Origin: Treponema sp.
GTDB taxonomy: Bacteria > Spirochaetota > Spirochaetia > Treponematales > Treponemataceae
DNA: 64,000 bases
Reading direction: 5' to 3'
Assembly: GCA_002749205.1 (NCBI GenBank)
Contig: PDOP01000036.1
Location: forward strand, 1-64,000
Part shown: in pieces, positions 16,607-26,255 of the stretch
How the letters are laid out: each line of letters starts with the position of its first letter
How positions within the stretch are numbered: position 1 is the stretch's first letter
The notes under the pieces: model-generated
The model's database searches: none
What the model was told of the DNA's origin: nothing
Seen by the model: only the letters and a program-made list of their open reading frames with translations
Program-made: the position numbers and the translations under genes

Positions 16607-17962
16607 TTATTTTATAACCTTAAAGAAAGAATCCTTAAAGCCAAATTTGTAAAAGCGAGCCATTACCGCACCCATTTCATCTTTTACAAGAGGGCCTACA
16701 AAAACCTTATATCGTTTTTTACGCCCCGCCCCTGCTTTTTCAACTACAATCGGATAGAAATTAGAATGTTTACTTAAAACACCCTTTACATTCAGCTCAT
16801 TTTTATAGCTTGCAATTTGCAAGTAGTACTCACCTCTTTGAAGTTTACCTACATACATTTCGGCATCATCCGAAAGCTCATACTCCTCTACCTCCACAGG
16901 CATTTTAGAAGTAATTACTTGCGCAGGTTCAGGCTCATATACATCTTCAACCGTAGGTTCAAAAGCTTCTTCCACTTCGTAAACAGGCATATCTGTACTT
17001 GAAGTTTCAGGCTCAGGTTGCACAGGCGTTCCAACTTCACCTACAGACATCTGAGCTTCATCGTTATCCACAACAGGCTCAACAGGTGAACTGACTTCAT
17101 TAACAGCTTTTTCAACATCATTACCGCCTGAAACAGGCTTAACAGGTGAGCTTACTTCATTAACAGCTTTTTCAACATCATCACCGCCGGAAACAGGCTT
17201 AACAGGTGTGCTTACTTCAGCCACAGGCTTGTATTCTTCGGGTATGTTTTCTGTATCGTTTAAATCCGTACCGTTCTTTTTATCAAGTGTTTTTGGCTTT
17301 GTTTGAGGCTCAATATGAATACCAAAACCTTTGGGTGGTCTAAGCTCTGCTTCTTCCAAATAAGCGTCTTTTTCATAAACAGGTTGAACTACAGGCTCCG
17401 GCTCGACTATAGGTTCAGGTTCAATTACAGGCTCCGGCTCGACTATAGGCTCATATTTTTTAGGCGTTTTATAATCTTTTGAAGAAGCCTCATCAAAAAA
17501 TACAGTTGCTTTTATACCGTCATCTACTTCTTGAAGCGAGTTATCCAAAATAGCATCACCTACATCGGCAATAGCTTTTTTCGGATTATAATCAATATCA
17601 TCTGTTTCAATAGAGCCGTCAGCCAGCATACTATCTGATTCAATGCGTTTAGGCATAGTTATACGAACACGCACTATTTTTCCACGAGGAATACCAAGTT
17701 TTTCTCCGAGAGTCGGCGAAAGACTGACCAAAAGCCCTGCAATACCGGAATCCCCAATTACAACCGCACGAGCACTTGTTCCATTCTCCAAGTTGACAAT
17801 TTTAATAATGGTATTTCTGGGAAACATATCACTTTTTACAGTCATACCGGCTTTAGAAAATCCAATATGATTTCCAACACCGGCATTGCCTTCCCATATT
17901 GCCCAAGAAAAAGTAAAAGTAAAAATTGCAAAAAGTAAAGTTAATAGTACTTTTTTTTTCAT
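16607..17962 (-). CDS. exported protein with DPBB and SPOR domains joined by Pro/Glu repeats
   Basis: A protein of 451 residues. A signal peptide (MKKKVLLTLLFAIFTFTFSWA) leads to a double-psi beta-barrel resembling RlpA (about 25-110: SDMFPRNTIIKIVNLENG, VVIGDSGIAGLLVSLS). A long low-complexity linker has EPEPV/I repeats and 20-residue repeats (EVSSPVKPVSGGNDVEKAVN). The last 75 residues are a SPOR domain (YYLQIASYKN, RYKVFVGPL), which binds denuded glycan strands at division sites. The catalytic Asp/His pair of RlpA is not obvious, so it may be a structural septal protein. ATG 17962 is used because a GGGGGG stretch lies 8 bases upstream. It forms an operon with the exported protein upstream. 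Confidence 0.8.
   Translation of the reverse strand: MKKKVLLTLLFAIFTFTFSWAIWEGNAGVGNHIGFSKAGMTVKSDMFPRNTIIKIVNLENGTSARAVVIGDSGIAGLLVSLSPTLGEKLGIPRGKIVRVRITMPKRIESDSMLADGSIETDDIDYNPKKAIADVGDAILDNSLQEVDDGIKATVFFDEASSKDYKTPKKYEPIVEPEPVIEPEPIVEPEPVVQPVYEKDAYLEEAELRPPKGFGIHIEPQTKPKTLDKKNGTDLNDTENIPEEYKPVAEVSTPVKPVSGGDDVEKAVNEVSSPVKPVSGGNDVEKAVNEVSSPVEPVVDNDEAQMSVGEVGTPVQPEPETSSTDMPVYEVEEAFEPTVEDVYEPEPAQVITSKMPVEVEEYELSDDAEMYVGKLQRGEYYLQIASYKNELNVKGVLSKHSNFYPIVVEKAGAGRKKRYKVFVGPLVKDEMGAVMARFYKFGFKDSFFKVIK
17041..17220 (-). repeat. 60-base tandem repeats in the DPBB-SPOR linker
   Basis: The blocks 17101-17160 and 17161-17220 are nearly identical 60-base units, each coding 20 residues. 17041-17100 is a diverged third unit. 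Copy number may vary between strains. Confidence 0.85.
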
Positions 17963-17976
17963 ATACAAAGCCCCCC

Positions 17977-18480
17977 TTAGTGAATTTTCTTTGAAACTTT
18001 TCCGGATATATTTTTTGCAATCTTTTTCAACTGCTTATATACATCTTTTTCAGACTTCGCTGTTTTCACTTTTATATTCTTATCGTAAATAGTTTTTTCG
18101 GTTTGATAATCCAACAATATCCAAGAAACCGATTTTAAATCAGGTAATTCTGCTTTATCCTTTGAGCTGTAAACAGGCTCTTTTGCATACGAAAAATAAA
18201 TCAATAAAACATATTCTGTAGGACTTTCCAAAGTTTTTTTTACGATGTTTATATCGTTATAATTCGCCTCAGCAATGCTTAATAAAGGCACATTACTCGC
18301 AATAAGCCCAGATTCAAAAAAACAATCAAACAATAATTCTTCAAACTTCACTGTTGTTTCATTTGAATTTTCGTAAGCATCAGGATTTTGCATACACGAA
18401 AAAACTATGTTTTCCGAAAAAACAGGTAAAGTCAAAAAAACAGCAAATAATATCAAAAGTACTTTATTCCAAAATTTCAT
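17977..18480 (-). CDS. exported protein of unknown function
   Basis: A protein of 167 residues with a signal peptide (MKFWNKVLLILFAVFLTLPVFS). The mature part reads as an alternating strand-helix domain: NIVFSCMQNPDAYE, VKFEELLFDCFFESGL, VLLIYFSYAK, VSWILLDYQTEKTIYDKN, then a Lys-rich amphipathic helix. Two cysteines (FSC, FDC) could be bridged in the periplasm. A GGAGG site precedes the ATG. It sits 14 bases upstream of the DPBB-SPOR gene, so both are made together. I do not recognise the family. Confidence 0.7.
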   Translation of the reverse strand: MKFWNKVLLILFAVFLTLPVFSENIVFSCMQNPDAYENSNETTVKFEELLFDCFFESGLIASNVPLLSIAEANYNDINIVKKTLESPTEYVLLIYFSYAKEPVYSSKDKAELPDLKSVSWILLDYQTEKTIYDKNIKVKTAKSEKDVYKQLKKIAKNISGKVSKKIH

Positions 18481-18524
18481 AAAAGTCCTCCATAAGGATT
18501 ATCGGCATTCAAAATAAATTATTA

Positions 18525-18569
18525 ACAAAAAAAAGCCATTTGTGGGCGAAAACACACTCACAAACGGCT
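18525..18569 (-). terminator. rho-independent terminator after yebC
   Basis: Arms at 18534-18548 and 18553-18569 (AGCCATTTGTG and CACAAACGGCT cores) form a long stem, followed on the minus strand by eight T's. Confidence 0.85.
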
Positions 18570-18630
18570 CATAGATTTCAGTTAATTTTAAATTAACCCA
18601 TGATTTTTTTTAACCTGAAATACACAATGC

Positions 18631-19371
18631 CTATTCGGCTTCAAATCCCTCAGGAATATCAATGTTTGTATACACACTTTGAACATCGTCATCATCTTCA
18701 AGTCTGTCTATCATCTTCAAAACTTTACGAGTTTCTTCATCCCCTAAACTCATATAAGTATCGGGAACCATAGAAATTTCTGCAGAAACAGACTCAAAAC
18801 CTTTACCCTGCAATGCCTCCAATACATTCTCAAAATCCGCCGAATCAGTCGTAACCGTAATAACACCGTCATCTGTTTCAATATCCTCGGCACCGGCTTC
18901 AAGCGCACACTCCATAAGCGTATCTTCGGAAACGGTGGTTTGATCGTATTCAATAACACCCTTGCGGTTAAACATATAAGCCACAGAGCCTGTTGAGCCC
19001 AAATTACCGCCACTTTTTGTAAAGTGATTTCTAACAGCGGCAGCCGAGCGATTCTTATTATCTGTCAAAACTTGAACCAACACCGCAACACCACCTGGCC
19101 CGTACCCTTCATAAAGCAACTCTTCATAGTTTGTTGCACCAAGCTCTCCTGTACCCTTTTTGATACCTCTTTCGATATTATCTTTCGGCATATTTGCCGC
19201 ACGCGCTTTTAAAATAGCCGTTCTCAATCTGGGATTTGAATCGGGATCGCCCCCGCCCATTTTTGCGGCAATCGAAATTTCTTTTATCAATTTAGTGAAT
19301 ATTTTTCCACGCTTTGCATCTGCAGCACCTTTTGCATGCTTAATTGTAGCCCATTTACTATGTCCAGACAT
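18631..19371 (-). CDS. yebC: YebC/PmpR-family protein
   Basis: A cytoplasmic protein of 246 residues, a typical length. The family signature is at the N-terminus: [21 protein letters not shown], then [26 protein letters not shown]. The acidic C-terminal domain ends in IPEGFEAE. Members bind DNA as regulators, and some rescue ribosomes stalled at polyproline stretches; which role applies here cannot be told. A GAGGAG site lies just upstream, and a promoter and a terminator frame the gene. Confidence 0.95.
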   Translation of the reverse strand: MSGHSKWATIKHAKGAADAKRGKIFTKLIKEISIAAKMGGGDPDSNPRLRTAILKARAANMPKDNIERGIKKGTGELGATNYEELLYEGYGPGGVAVLVQVLTDNKNRSAAAVRNHFTKSGGNLGSTGSVAYMFNRKGVIEYDQTTVSEDTLMECALEAGAEDIETDDGVITVTTDSADFENVLEALQGKGFESVSAEISMVPDTYMSLGDEETRKVLKMIDRLEDDDDVQSVYTNIDIPEGFEAE

Positions 19372-19395
19372 TCTAACTCCTCAATAACACCCGCA

Positions 19396-19424
19396 TTCTA
19401 ACATAACAAAAGCAAAAATGTCAA
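19396..19424 (-). promoter_or_regulatory. promoter of yebC
   Basis: On the minus strand a perfect TTGACA is followed after 17 bases by TTAGAA. Confidence 0.6.
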
Positions 19425-19524
19425 GTAGCAAAAATAAATCTACCCGGAAAATAATTGGTTCAAAAAATTGCAAAATATGCTATGTTTTAAAAGAATCTTG
19501 GTTTACACAGACATAAAAATAATA

Positions 19525-20478
19525 TCAAAACACAGGCGAAGATTCATATCCGGCATTTTTTAACGCTTCAGACATTGTTCCCGAGCTGTTTTGCTTAACT
19601 AATACAACATAATATGTTTCTGTCTTTCTCTGCTCCGATTTAATAAAAGCATCAAAGCCTTTCTTTTTTAACTCGCTACATTGATTATCTGCATAAGTTT
19701 TATTTTTATAAAAACCAATTTGAAAAAACTTTGGCTTTTGAATTTTTGTATAGGAAGTTTTTACTTCCTTGTAACTGTTTTCTTTTTGCGAATTTGAAAT
19801 CTGATTATCCGAGCGTGGCATTAAATACCAAAAAGCCGAAGGAGTAAGAGTTGCTTTACCTGAAACAACTGAAGATTCAAGTGAATTGGGGTATCGTTTA
19901 AGTAAAGTATTTTTAGCAGTTTCATCTTCATCAATCCACCATAAAACAAAAAGCAACATCGGATGATAATACTCATAATCTGAAGAGACAACCAAACTAC
20001 GCACATTCTTTAATGTTGTCTCTGTCGAGTAAACTGAGCCAGCCAAACATTCATAAACATTCGCTTTAATTTTTACCCGCTTTGTTGCAGAATTTGCTTT
20101 TATGTATTTAATTAACTCAAAAGCAGTTTCAACATTGCCCGACAACATATAAGCCCTTGCCGCATCCAACTTCAACATCTGAGACTCTTCTGCGGAAGAA
20201 AGCAATGAAGCCGAAGAAAAATGATTAGCCGCATCATGAAAAAAACCGGCACTCTCTTCATAAGAGGCAAGAAATGCAAAAGCTACCTTTCTATCGGATA
20301 CATTCTGAAGATACGGGATCCTGCGCTTCAAAAAATCGCATATATTTTCAGAGCTTTGCAGCTTAAAAGACTCGGCAATTAAATTCTTAACTTCCGCCGA
20401 ATACTTTCCGTCAAAACTTTGAGAAAAAATCGAAAGTTGAAAAAAAATAAATAATACAAATAATAATTTACGCTTCAT
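19525..20478 (-). CDS. exported SPOR-domain protein
   Basis: A protein of 317 residues with a signal peptide (MKRKLLFVLFIFFQLSIFSQ). The middle (about 30-200) is helical and resembles tetratricopeptide repeats (FAFLASYEESAGFFHDAANHFSSAS, AARAYMLSGNVETAFELIKYIKA). The last 75 residues form a SPOR domain (FFQIGFYKNKTYADNQCSELKKKGF, ETYYVVLVKQ) for binding septal glycan. It overlaps the upstream LapA-like gene by 11 bases, so translation is coupled. Probably part of the envelope or division machinery. Confidence 0.78.
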   Translation of the reverse strand: MKRKLLFVLFIFFQLSIFSQSFDGKYSAEVKNLIAESFKLQSSENICDFLKRRIPYLQNVSDRKVAFAFLASYEESAGFFHDAANHFSSASLLSSAEESQMLKLDAARAYMLSGNVETAFELIKYIKANSATKRVKIKANVYECLAGSVYSTETTLKNVRSLVVSSDYEYYHPMLLFVLWWIDEDETAKNTLLKRYPNSLESSVVSGKATLTPSAFWYLMPRSDNQISNSQKENSYKEVKTSYTKIQKPKFFQIGFYKNKTYADNQCSELKKKGFDAFIKSEQRKTETYYVVLVKQNSSGTMSEALKNAGYESSPVF

Positions 20479-20854
20479 TATCCTTTTTTTCGTTAGTCTC
20501 TTTTTTTCCTATTAACTTTTGAAACCATGATTTTTTTTCACCCTTTAACTCAACAGTCTCAAAGCCCAAAGAAGCGTTATCTTCACCCTTCTTTTCGTAA
20601 TTTACGGAATTTTCATTGTTATCTTTATTCTTGTCTTTTTTGCCTTTTTTAACCGTCTTATTTGAAGACTTGAAAAAAAACGGAAGTGTTAAAACACACC
20701 CGATTAAAAACGAAAATATAGACAACAAAAACACAGGAACCTGCTCAAACAGATGAAACCCGAGAGAAACATCAACATTGTTCTTTAAATTAAAACTTGA
20801 AAACAAAGCAAATACCAAAAGTATAAAAACAAAATAAATTGCCTTAAAAGACAT
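20468..20854 (-). CDS. LapA-like membrane protein
   Basis: A protein of 128 residues with two membrane segments (about 5-22 and 38-61) and a charged cytoplasmic tail rich in Lys, Glu and Asn. The pattern of two helices around NVDVSLGFHLFEQVPVFLLSIFSFLIGCVL fits the LapA domain family (DUF1049). A GGAGG site precedes the start. It overlaps the SPOR gene downstream and follows miaB after 30 bases on the same strand, so all three may be one transcript. Confidence 0.65.
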   Translation of the reverse strand: MSFKAIYFVFILLVFALFSSFNLKNNVDVSLGFHLFEQVPVFLLSIFSFLIGCVLTLPFFFKSSNKTVKKGKKDKNKDNNENSVNYEKKGEDNASLGFETVELKGEKKSWFQKLIGKKETNEKKDNEA

Positions 20855-20884
20855 ACCAACACCTCCATATCATACAGTAATATT

Positions 20885-22264
20885 TTAGCTGAGCTTCTTT
20901 GCTCTAAAAGTTTTTCCCCTAAGCGAATCTAAACGAACACCGACAAAATTACCGATAACCGCATCTGAAGTCATTCCTTCTATAACAACCATCTCACCGC
21001 ATTCGGTATGTCCGAAAAGCTCATCAGGATTATTTCTTGAATGAGACTCCACCAAAACAATAGTCTCACTCCCTATTTTTTCAAGCATTTTCCTCTCCGT
21101 AATTTTCATCTGCAAATCTATAACCCGTTGCAACCGCTCTATCTTGGTTTTATCGGGTATCCTGTTCGGAAAATCAAATGCCTTCGTTTTCTCCCTCGGG
21201 TTATAATGATACATAAAAGCCGAATTAAATTCAACCCCCCGCATTACTTCTAAAGTTGCTTCAAGGTCTTCATCGGTTTCATCAGGAAAACCGATTAAAA
21301 TATCAGTTGAAAGAGCAAGACCTTCAACCCTCTGTTTGAGCTTTTCTATAAGACTCAAATAATGCTCAATAGTGTACCGCCTGTTCATTCGCTTCAACAC
21401 AGGATTAGAGCCGTGCTGCATCGGAAGATGAACCAAATTGCAAACCCGCTCCTCCTCGGCAATAACCGTTATCAAATCATCGGACATATCTTTCGGGTGG
21501 CTTGACATAAAACGAATCCACCTGATAGAATCAGATTCCTCGCATTTACGCGCAATTAAACGAAGCAAAGCAGGAAAATCAATTTTCTTGCCGTCATTAT
21601 CCACCCCGCGATATGAATTAACATTTTGTCCGAGCAAGGTAATCTCCTTAACTCCTTTATCCGACAGCAATTCTATTTCATGCAAAATGCTTTCAACAGA
21701 CCTTGAAACCTCCCTGCCCCTCACATAAGGGACAATGCAAAAACTGCAAAAATTATTACACCCGTTCATAATCGGCACATAACTTTGGAACCCGCCTGTA
21801 TCTGTGTTGTATGAAGTTTTTGAAAAAACATAAGTTGAAACAGGATTTTCGCTCAAGGCTATATTACTGTATTCATTTTCAAACTCGCAAAGATTATCAC
21901 AACCAACCTTCTTTTCAATCCGGGCAAAAATCTCATCAAACCGTCTGCGCTCGGAAACCCCGACAACATAATCGACAAGCGGAAATTTTTTTTGTAAATC
22001 CTCGCCCAGTCGCTCCGCCATACACCCGATTACCATAATAAAAAAATCTCGCCCGGACTTTTTTTTCATTGCCGAAAAATGAGCCAACCTGCCAAAAACA
22101 CGCGTCTCCGCAGTTATCCTTACAGAGCAAGTATTCACAATAAGCAAATCACACGCATCGGCAGACTCCGCAGACTTCCAACCACGCATCGCAAGAGACT
22201 CGGCAATTCCGGCAGACTCCGCCTGATTCATCTGACAGCCGTAAGTTTCAAAAAAATATGTCAT
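20885..22264 (-). CDS. miaB: tRNA 2-methylthio-N6-isopentenyladenosine synthase MiaB
   Basis: A radical-SAM methylthiotransferase of 459 residues acting on A37 of tRNAs that read U-starting codons. The N-terminal UPF0004 domain has the auxiliary cluster cysteines in TYGCQMNQ, VNTCSVR and IGCMAER. The radical-SAM motif CNNFCSFC (CxxxCxxC) lies in the middle. A TRAM RNA-binding domain closes the protein (about 390-459). ATG 22264 is chosen because family members start with a few residues before ETYGCQMN; an upstream in-frame ATG would add an unlikely hydrophobic leader. Confidence 0.96.
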   Translation of the reverse strand: MTYFFETYGCQMNQAESAGIAESLAMRGWKSAESADACDLLIVNTCSVRITAETRVFGRLAHFSAMKKKSGRDFFIMVIGCMAERLGEDLQKKFPLVDYVVGVSERRRFDEIFARIEKKVGCDNLCEFENEYSNIALSENPVSTYVFSKTSYNTDTGGFQSYVPIMNGCNNFCSFCIVPYVRGREVSRSVESILHEIELLSDKGVKEITLLGQNVNSYRGVDNDGKKIDFPALLRLIARKCEESDSIRWIRFMSSHPKDMSDDLITVIAEEERVCNLVHLPMQHGSNPVLKRMNRRYTIEHYLSLIEKLKQRVEGLALSTDILIGFPDETDEDLEATLEVMRGVEFNSAFMYHYNPREKTKAFDFPNRIPDKTKIERLQRVIDLQMKITERKMLEKIGSETIVLVESHSRNNPDELFGHTECGEMVVIEGMTSDAVIGNFVGVRLDSLRGKTFRAKKLS

Positions 22265-22335
22265 AACGGCATAATCGCATAATTTCAAAAAATAGTAAAT
22301 ACAAAAAATAATAATCAAAAAAAATTGGGCGCTCC

Positions 22336-22358
22336 CCCTCGAAGAAACTTCGAGGGGT
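22336..22358. other. perfect 10-bp hairpin upstream of miaB
   Basis: CCCCTCGAAG and CTTCGAGGGG pair around AAA. There is no T run on either strand. It may be a remnant of a family 2 element, which shares the GAGGGGG-rich ends. Confidence 0.5.
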
Positions 22359-22456
22359 CGGCGAGCTGCGGACTTCGGCTATCGCCTCCGACTAAAACTT
22401 GCGGCTTATAATTAACGCCTTAGTTTTATTTTGCAAACGGTTTTCTTAAAAAACCG

Positions 22457-22686
22457 TTTGCAATCCTCCGCATGCCTAGCGCGGGCTCATTTATCAAACT
22501 TGAATGTTTACGGGCAATTGAGCAGAATACCGGCAAGATATGCCGACTCCGTTTGCTGTTGTGGCGAGCGATGTCTATCCTTTCCGTTGATTAAACTTAT
22601 AAAAAAAAGCGGCTCGACAGAGACGCTGATTAAACAAACCGGAAAAAACGGAAAGATTATGCGAGCGAGCGGGTTAGAAGAGCGTA
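22457..22686 (+). repeat. family 1 dispersed palindromic element (subtype A, long form)
   Basis: This is the second long copy, alike and in the same orientation as 5818-6031. Its inner arms are CTATCCTTTCCG and CGGAAAGATTATGCGAG: the last bases of the arms have changed together (ATC/GAT there, CCG/CGG here). Confidence 0.75.
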
Positions 22687-22713
22687 ACAATTGCTTTTTA
22701 AAAAGCAATTGTT
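22686..22713. repeat. perfect 28-base palindrome
   Basis: The sequence reads AACAATTGCTTTT and its complement around a central TA step. It directly abuts the family 1 element and lies about 100 bases before ackA. Confidence 0.75.
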
Positions 22714-22816
22714 CAAAAGCGATAAATTACCTTAAAAGAAAAAAAAGAGGTGCTGGACTTTTTGCTTGTTTTTTGATAATATCTATTGTAATTTCAATAT
22801 TTTAAGGAGTTGTGTT

Positions 22817-24004
22817 ATGAAAATCCTCATCATAAATTGCGGAAGCTCTTCGCTGAAGTATCAATTGATGGATATGATGACCGAAGAAGTTTTGGTTAAA
22901 GGGCTTGCCGAAAGGATAGGTATTGAAGGCTCAAGAATTAAACATCAAAAGACGGGTATTGACCCTGTTATAATCGAAGAGCCTATGGCAAATCACACAG
23001 AAGCTGTAAAGTTAGTTCTCGATGCAATTGTCGATTCAAATCACGGTGCAATAAGTTCAATGAGCGAAATTACGGCTGTCGGACACAGGGTTGTTCACGG
23101 TGGCGAAGCATTCAGCTCGTCTGTTTTGATTGACGAAAAAGTTCTTGATGCAATTAAAGAATGCAGTGAGCTTGCCCCTCTGCATAATCCCGCCAACTTA
23201 ATGGGAATTGATGCCTGCAAAAAACTGATGCCGGACACTCCAATGACGGCGGTTTTCGATACGGCTTTCCATCAAACAATGCCTGCAAAAAGTTACATAT
23301 ACGCATTGCCTTACGAATACTACGAAAAGTACAAGGTACGCCGTTACGGGTTCCACGGTACTTCACATAAATATGTGTCCGAAAGAGCTTCGGAAATAAT
23401 CGGCAAAAAAGATGCGAAGATCATTACCTGCCATTTAGGCAACGGTGCAAGTGTGGCGGCTGTTGACGGCGGTAAATGTATGGATACTTCGATGGGTTTA
23501 ACACCGCTTGAAGGTCTGGTAATGGGAACACGCTCTGGTGATTTGGATCCTGCAATCTTGCCGTTCATCATGAATAAGGAAAATCTTTCAGCCGATGAGA
23601 TGAGTAATATTTTAAATAAAAAATCAGGTGTTTTGGCTGTTTCAGGTGTAAGCAGTGATTTTCGAGACTTAGAAGAAGCCGCCGAAAAAAACAACGAAAG
23701 AGCAAAACTTGCTCTTGACTTATTTGCAAGCAGAGTCAGAAAATATATCGGCGCTTATGCAACTACTCTGGGCGGGGTTGATGCAATTGTATTTACCGCA
23801 GGTATCGGCGAAAACGCACCTGAACTTCGAGAAGAAATCTGTAAAGGGCTTGAGTTCATGGGTGTAGAAATTGATCCCGCCGAAAATAAAATTCGAGGCA
23901 AAGAAAAAGTTGTAAGCAAGGCATCGAGCAAGGTTCAAATTTTGGTTATCCCCACAAATGAAGAGCTGATGATTGCAAAAGACACAAGGTCTCTTATCAA
24001 ATAA
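22817..24004 (+). CDS. ackA: acetate kinase
   Basis: A protein of 395 residues that makes ATP and acetate from acetyl phosphate, the energy-yielding end of fermentation. Signatures are complete: [14 protein letters not shown] at the N-terminus, [12 protein letters not shown], the catalytic region [33 protein letters not shown], and [19 protein letters not shown] near the C-terminus. ATG 22817 is preceded by AAGGAG. No phosphotransacetylase gene is in the window. Confidence 0.97.
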   Translation: MKILIINCGSSSLKYQLMDMMTEEVLVKGLAERIGIEGSRIKHQKTGIDPVIIEEPMANHTEAVKLVLDAIVDSNHGAISSMSEITAVGHRVVHGGEAFSSSVLIDEKVLDAIKECSELAPLHNPANLMGIDACKKLMPDTPMTAVFDTAFHQTMPAKSYIYALPYEYYEKYKVRRYGFHGTSHKYVSERASEIIGKKDAKIITCHLGNGASVAAVDGGKCMDTSMGLTPLEGLVMGTRSGDLDPAILPFIMNKENLSADEMSNILNKKSGVLAVSGVSSDFRDLEEAAEKNNERAKLALDLFASRVRKYIGAYATTLGGVDAIVFTAGIGENAPELREEICKGLEFMGVEIDPAENKIRGKEKVVSKASSKVQILVIPTNEELMIAKDTRSLIK

Positions 24005-24007
24005 ATT

Positions 24008-24040
24008 CAAAACTTCCCCGATGTAAAAGGGGATGTTTTG
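24008..24040 (+). other. 12-bp hairpin between ackA and lptC
   Basis: CAAAACTTCCCC pairs with GGGGATGTTTTG with one mismatch. No T run follows, so this would be at best a partial terminator, allowing some read-through into lptC. Confidence 0.5.
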
Positions 24041-24063
24041 AAAAATAAAAAATAGAGCAGTTT

Positions 24064-24663
24064 GTGAAGGTACATAATTTTTTTTTCATATTTGGTATTC
24101 TCTTAATAGCATGTAGTTGCTCTTTTGAGAGTACCGATGCTTTTTTGGATTATAATCCCCCAAAACTGATTTTTACGAATATGACCATTACACAATTCAA
24201 AAACTTAAAAAAATCAACCGTTTTTGAAGTAGACTATTTAGAAAATTATGTTGATGACAGAGTTTCGGCAGGAAGAGGTTTATATTTCATTAACTACAAT
24301 TTGAATGAAAAGCCAAACGACAATAACGAATACCCCGTAAAAATCAAAGGACGCATAGGCTCAATCCTTTTCGATGAGAAGAACAACGAATTTTTTTTAG
24401 GCGATTCTGTTTTTTTGAAAATTGCAAAAGAGGATTTAACCATTTCAGCGCCAATGTTGTTTTTTAATCGGAATAAACATGTAGTAAGCGCTCCGGCAGA
24501 ATCAACGGTGGAAATCAAGAAAGGGTACGATTTAATAATTTCAGGAAAAGGATTTGTTGCCAATACCCTGTCCAAAAATTTTGTTTTTAAATCGGCCAAA
24601 GGCATAGTTTCAAAAACACCTGAAAATACGGAAACGGAAAATTCAAAAGCAAGGAATGAGTAA
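24064..24663 (+). CDS. lptC: LptC-like periplasmic lipoprotein
   Basis: A protein of 199 residues starting at GTG. A type II signal peptide ends near ACSC (lipid on Cys). The body has the beta-jellyroll strand pattern of the LptC/YrbK family (MTITQFKNLKKSTVFEVDYLENY, GRIGSILFDEKNNEFFLGDSVFL, then APAESTVEI...GKGFVAN). It lies directly before lptA with no gap. LptC links the inner-membrane exporter to the LptA bridge. The substrate in treponemes, which lack classical LPS, would be another glycolipid. Sequence identity to the family is weak, and context carries much of the call. Confidence 0.7.
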   Translation: MKVHNFFFIFGILLIACSCSFESTDAFLDYNPPKLIFTNMTITQFKNLKKSTVFEVDYLENYVDDRVSAGRGLYFINYNLNEKPNDNNEYPVKIKGRIGSILFDEKNNEFFLGDSVFLKIAKEDLTISAPMLFFNRNKHVVSAPAESTVEIKKGYDLIISGKGFVANTLSKNFVFKSAKGIVSKTPENTETENSKARNE

Positions 24664-25401
24664 ATGAAATATAAAAAAAAACTGTTTACTATTATCTTAA
24701 TCGGTATGTTCATGGCAACCGCCTTTGCAGAAAAAACAAAAATCGAATTTTCCGCCGACAATATGACCGGCTCCATCATCAACGATAATGCCGATACCAC
24801 TTTGAGCGGTAATGCCGTTGTAAAAACAGATGACTTAAACATAAAAGGCGAAACAATTAAACTAACCGGTAAAGACTTCAGATACATAACCGCAAGCGGT
24901 AAAGTACAGGGGGAAAACCAAAAAGAAGAGTTTTCGTTTCAGGCAGATTTAATTAAATATGACCGTGAGCAAAAAACAGCTGAATTTTTTGGTAATGTTC
25001 AGTTTTCGGATAAAAAAAACGAAGCCGTGCTAAATGCGGATTATGCCCATTATGACGAAAACACTGAAACACTGATTTTGCGGTTTAATGTCTCCATCAC
25101 ACAAAAAGAAACAAAATGCAATTCATTTTTTGCAACATATCGCAGAAAAGAATCAACCCTTGATTTAGTCGGAAAGCCTTGTGTTGAAAAAGAAGGCGAT
25201 GTTTTTAATGCACAAAGAATTATCATCAATCTTGATACCGAAGAAATTAGCCTTGAAGGAAAAGTGAGCGGAAGTGTAATCGAAGATGTAAAAGACGAAA
25301 AACAAGACACAGAAACTACAAACGAAACTTCTTCAAACACCGAAAAAAACGAACCTGTAGACAATACCGTAACAAACGAAGGAAATACCGAAAATGACTG
25401 A
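24664..25401 (+). CDS. lptA: LptA/OstA-like periplasmic protein
   Basis: A protein of 245 residues. A signal peptide ends at TAFA (about residue 20). It is followed by the OstA-type repeat of beta strands: [36 protein letters not shown], then repeated Y-D-x-E blocks ([35 protein letters not shown]). Such jellyroll proteins polymerise into a bridge across the periplasm. The last 40 residues are low-complexity and rich in Glu, Thr and Asn, unusual for LptA. It starts right after the lptC stop and overlaps lptB by 8 bases. Confidence 0.82.
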   Translation: MKYKKKLFTIILIGMFMATAFAEKTKIEFSADNMTGSIINDNADTTLSGNAVVKTDDLNIKGETIKLTGKDFRYITASGKVQGENQKEEFSFQADLIKYDREQKTAEFFGNVQFSDKKNEAVLNADYAHYDENTETLILRFNVSITQKETKCNSFFATYRRKESTLDLVGKPCVEKEGDVFNAQRIIINLDTEEISLEGKVSGSVIEDVKDEKQDTETTNETSSNTEKNEPVDNTVTNEGNTEND

Positions 25402-26242
25402 CACGCATGAAAACTTAACCAACACAGCTTTTGAAAACATTACGGATAAAAGCCAACAAGAAGCAAAAAACAATCAGAGCGAAGACAACAACACTAACGA
25501 TACATGCAAAGAAGATATTTCACACTTAAAAATAGTCAGCCTTAATAAATACTTTGGCAAAAAACGAGCCGTATCCGACCTGTCGTTCAAAATGAAACAA
25601 GGCGAAGTTGTCGGCTTACTCGGGCCAAACGGAGCCGGAAAAACAACCACCTTTTACATGATTGTCGGTTTCCACAAACCCGACTCAGGTAATGTTTTTT
25701 TTAATAACACCAACATCACCTTACTGCCCATGTACAAACGGGCAAGAATTGGTATTTCATATTTACCTCAGGAAGCATCAGTTTTTAGAAAACTTACAGT
25801 AGAGCAAAATGTATACGCTATATTGGAAACCCGCAAAGACTTAAACGAAAGCGAAAAAAAACAACGGTTGAACTTTTTGCTCAATGAGTTCGGAATAGAA
25901 TCAAAGCGAAAACAACCTGCATACACACTTTCAGGCGGAGAGCGCCGCCGCACTGAGATTGCCCGCGCCTTAGCCATAGAGCCAAAATTCCTTTTATTGG
26001 ACGAGCCTTTTGCCGGAATTGACCCAATTGCCGTCCACGACATTAAATCCATTATATCGATTCTTGCAAAACAAAATATCGGAATTCTTATAACCGACCA
26101 TAATGTTAGAGACACTCTTGAAATAACGGACAGAGCCTATATAATAAACAACGGCGAAGTTGTAGAAAACGGCCCAAAAGAAAAAATTCTCAACTCCGAA
26201 ATCGCCCGCCAAGTTTACCTCGGCGAAGAATTCAGAATGTAA
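25394..26242 (+). CDS. lptB: LptB-like ABC transporter ATPase
   Basis: A protein of 282 residues, about 40 longer than usual because of an N-terminal extension rich in Asn, Glu and Thr. The ABC core starts near residue 48: Walker [11 protein letters not shown]-loop [17 protein letters not shown], signature [16 protein letters not shown], Walker [17 protein letters not shown] and switch [12 protein letters not shown]. The phrases around the Q-loop and signature match LptB closely. It energises export together with LptF/LptG, which are not in the window. It ends 13 bases from the converging FMN-binding gene. Confidence 0.9.
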   Translation: MTDTHENLTNTAFENITDKSQQEAKNNQSEDNNTNDTCKEDISHLKIVSLNKYFGKKRAVSDLSFKMKQGEVVGLLGPNGAGKTTTFYMIVGFHKPDSGNVFFNNTNITLLPMYKRARIGISYLPQEASVFRKLTVEQNVYAILETRKDLNESEKKQRLNFLLNEFGIESKRKQPAYTLSGGERRRTEIARALAIEPKFLLLDEPFAGIDPIAVHDIKSIISILAKQNIGILITDHNVRDTLEITDRAYIINNGEVVENGPKEKILNSEIARQVYLGEEFRM

Positions 26243-26255
26243 TCTAAATCACTTT

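Noticed and set aside
22431..22805. Open frame of 124 codons before ackA
   Set aside because: It lies wholly in a family 1 repeat and a palindrome, and resembles no protein.
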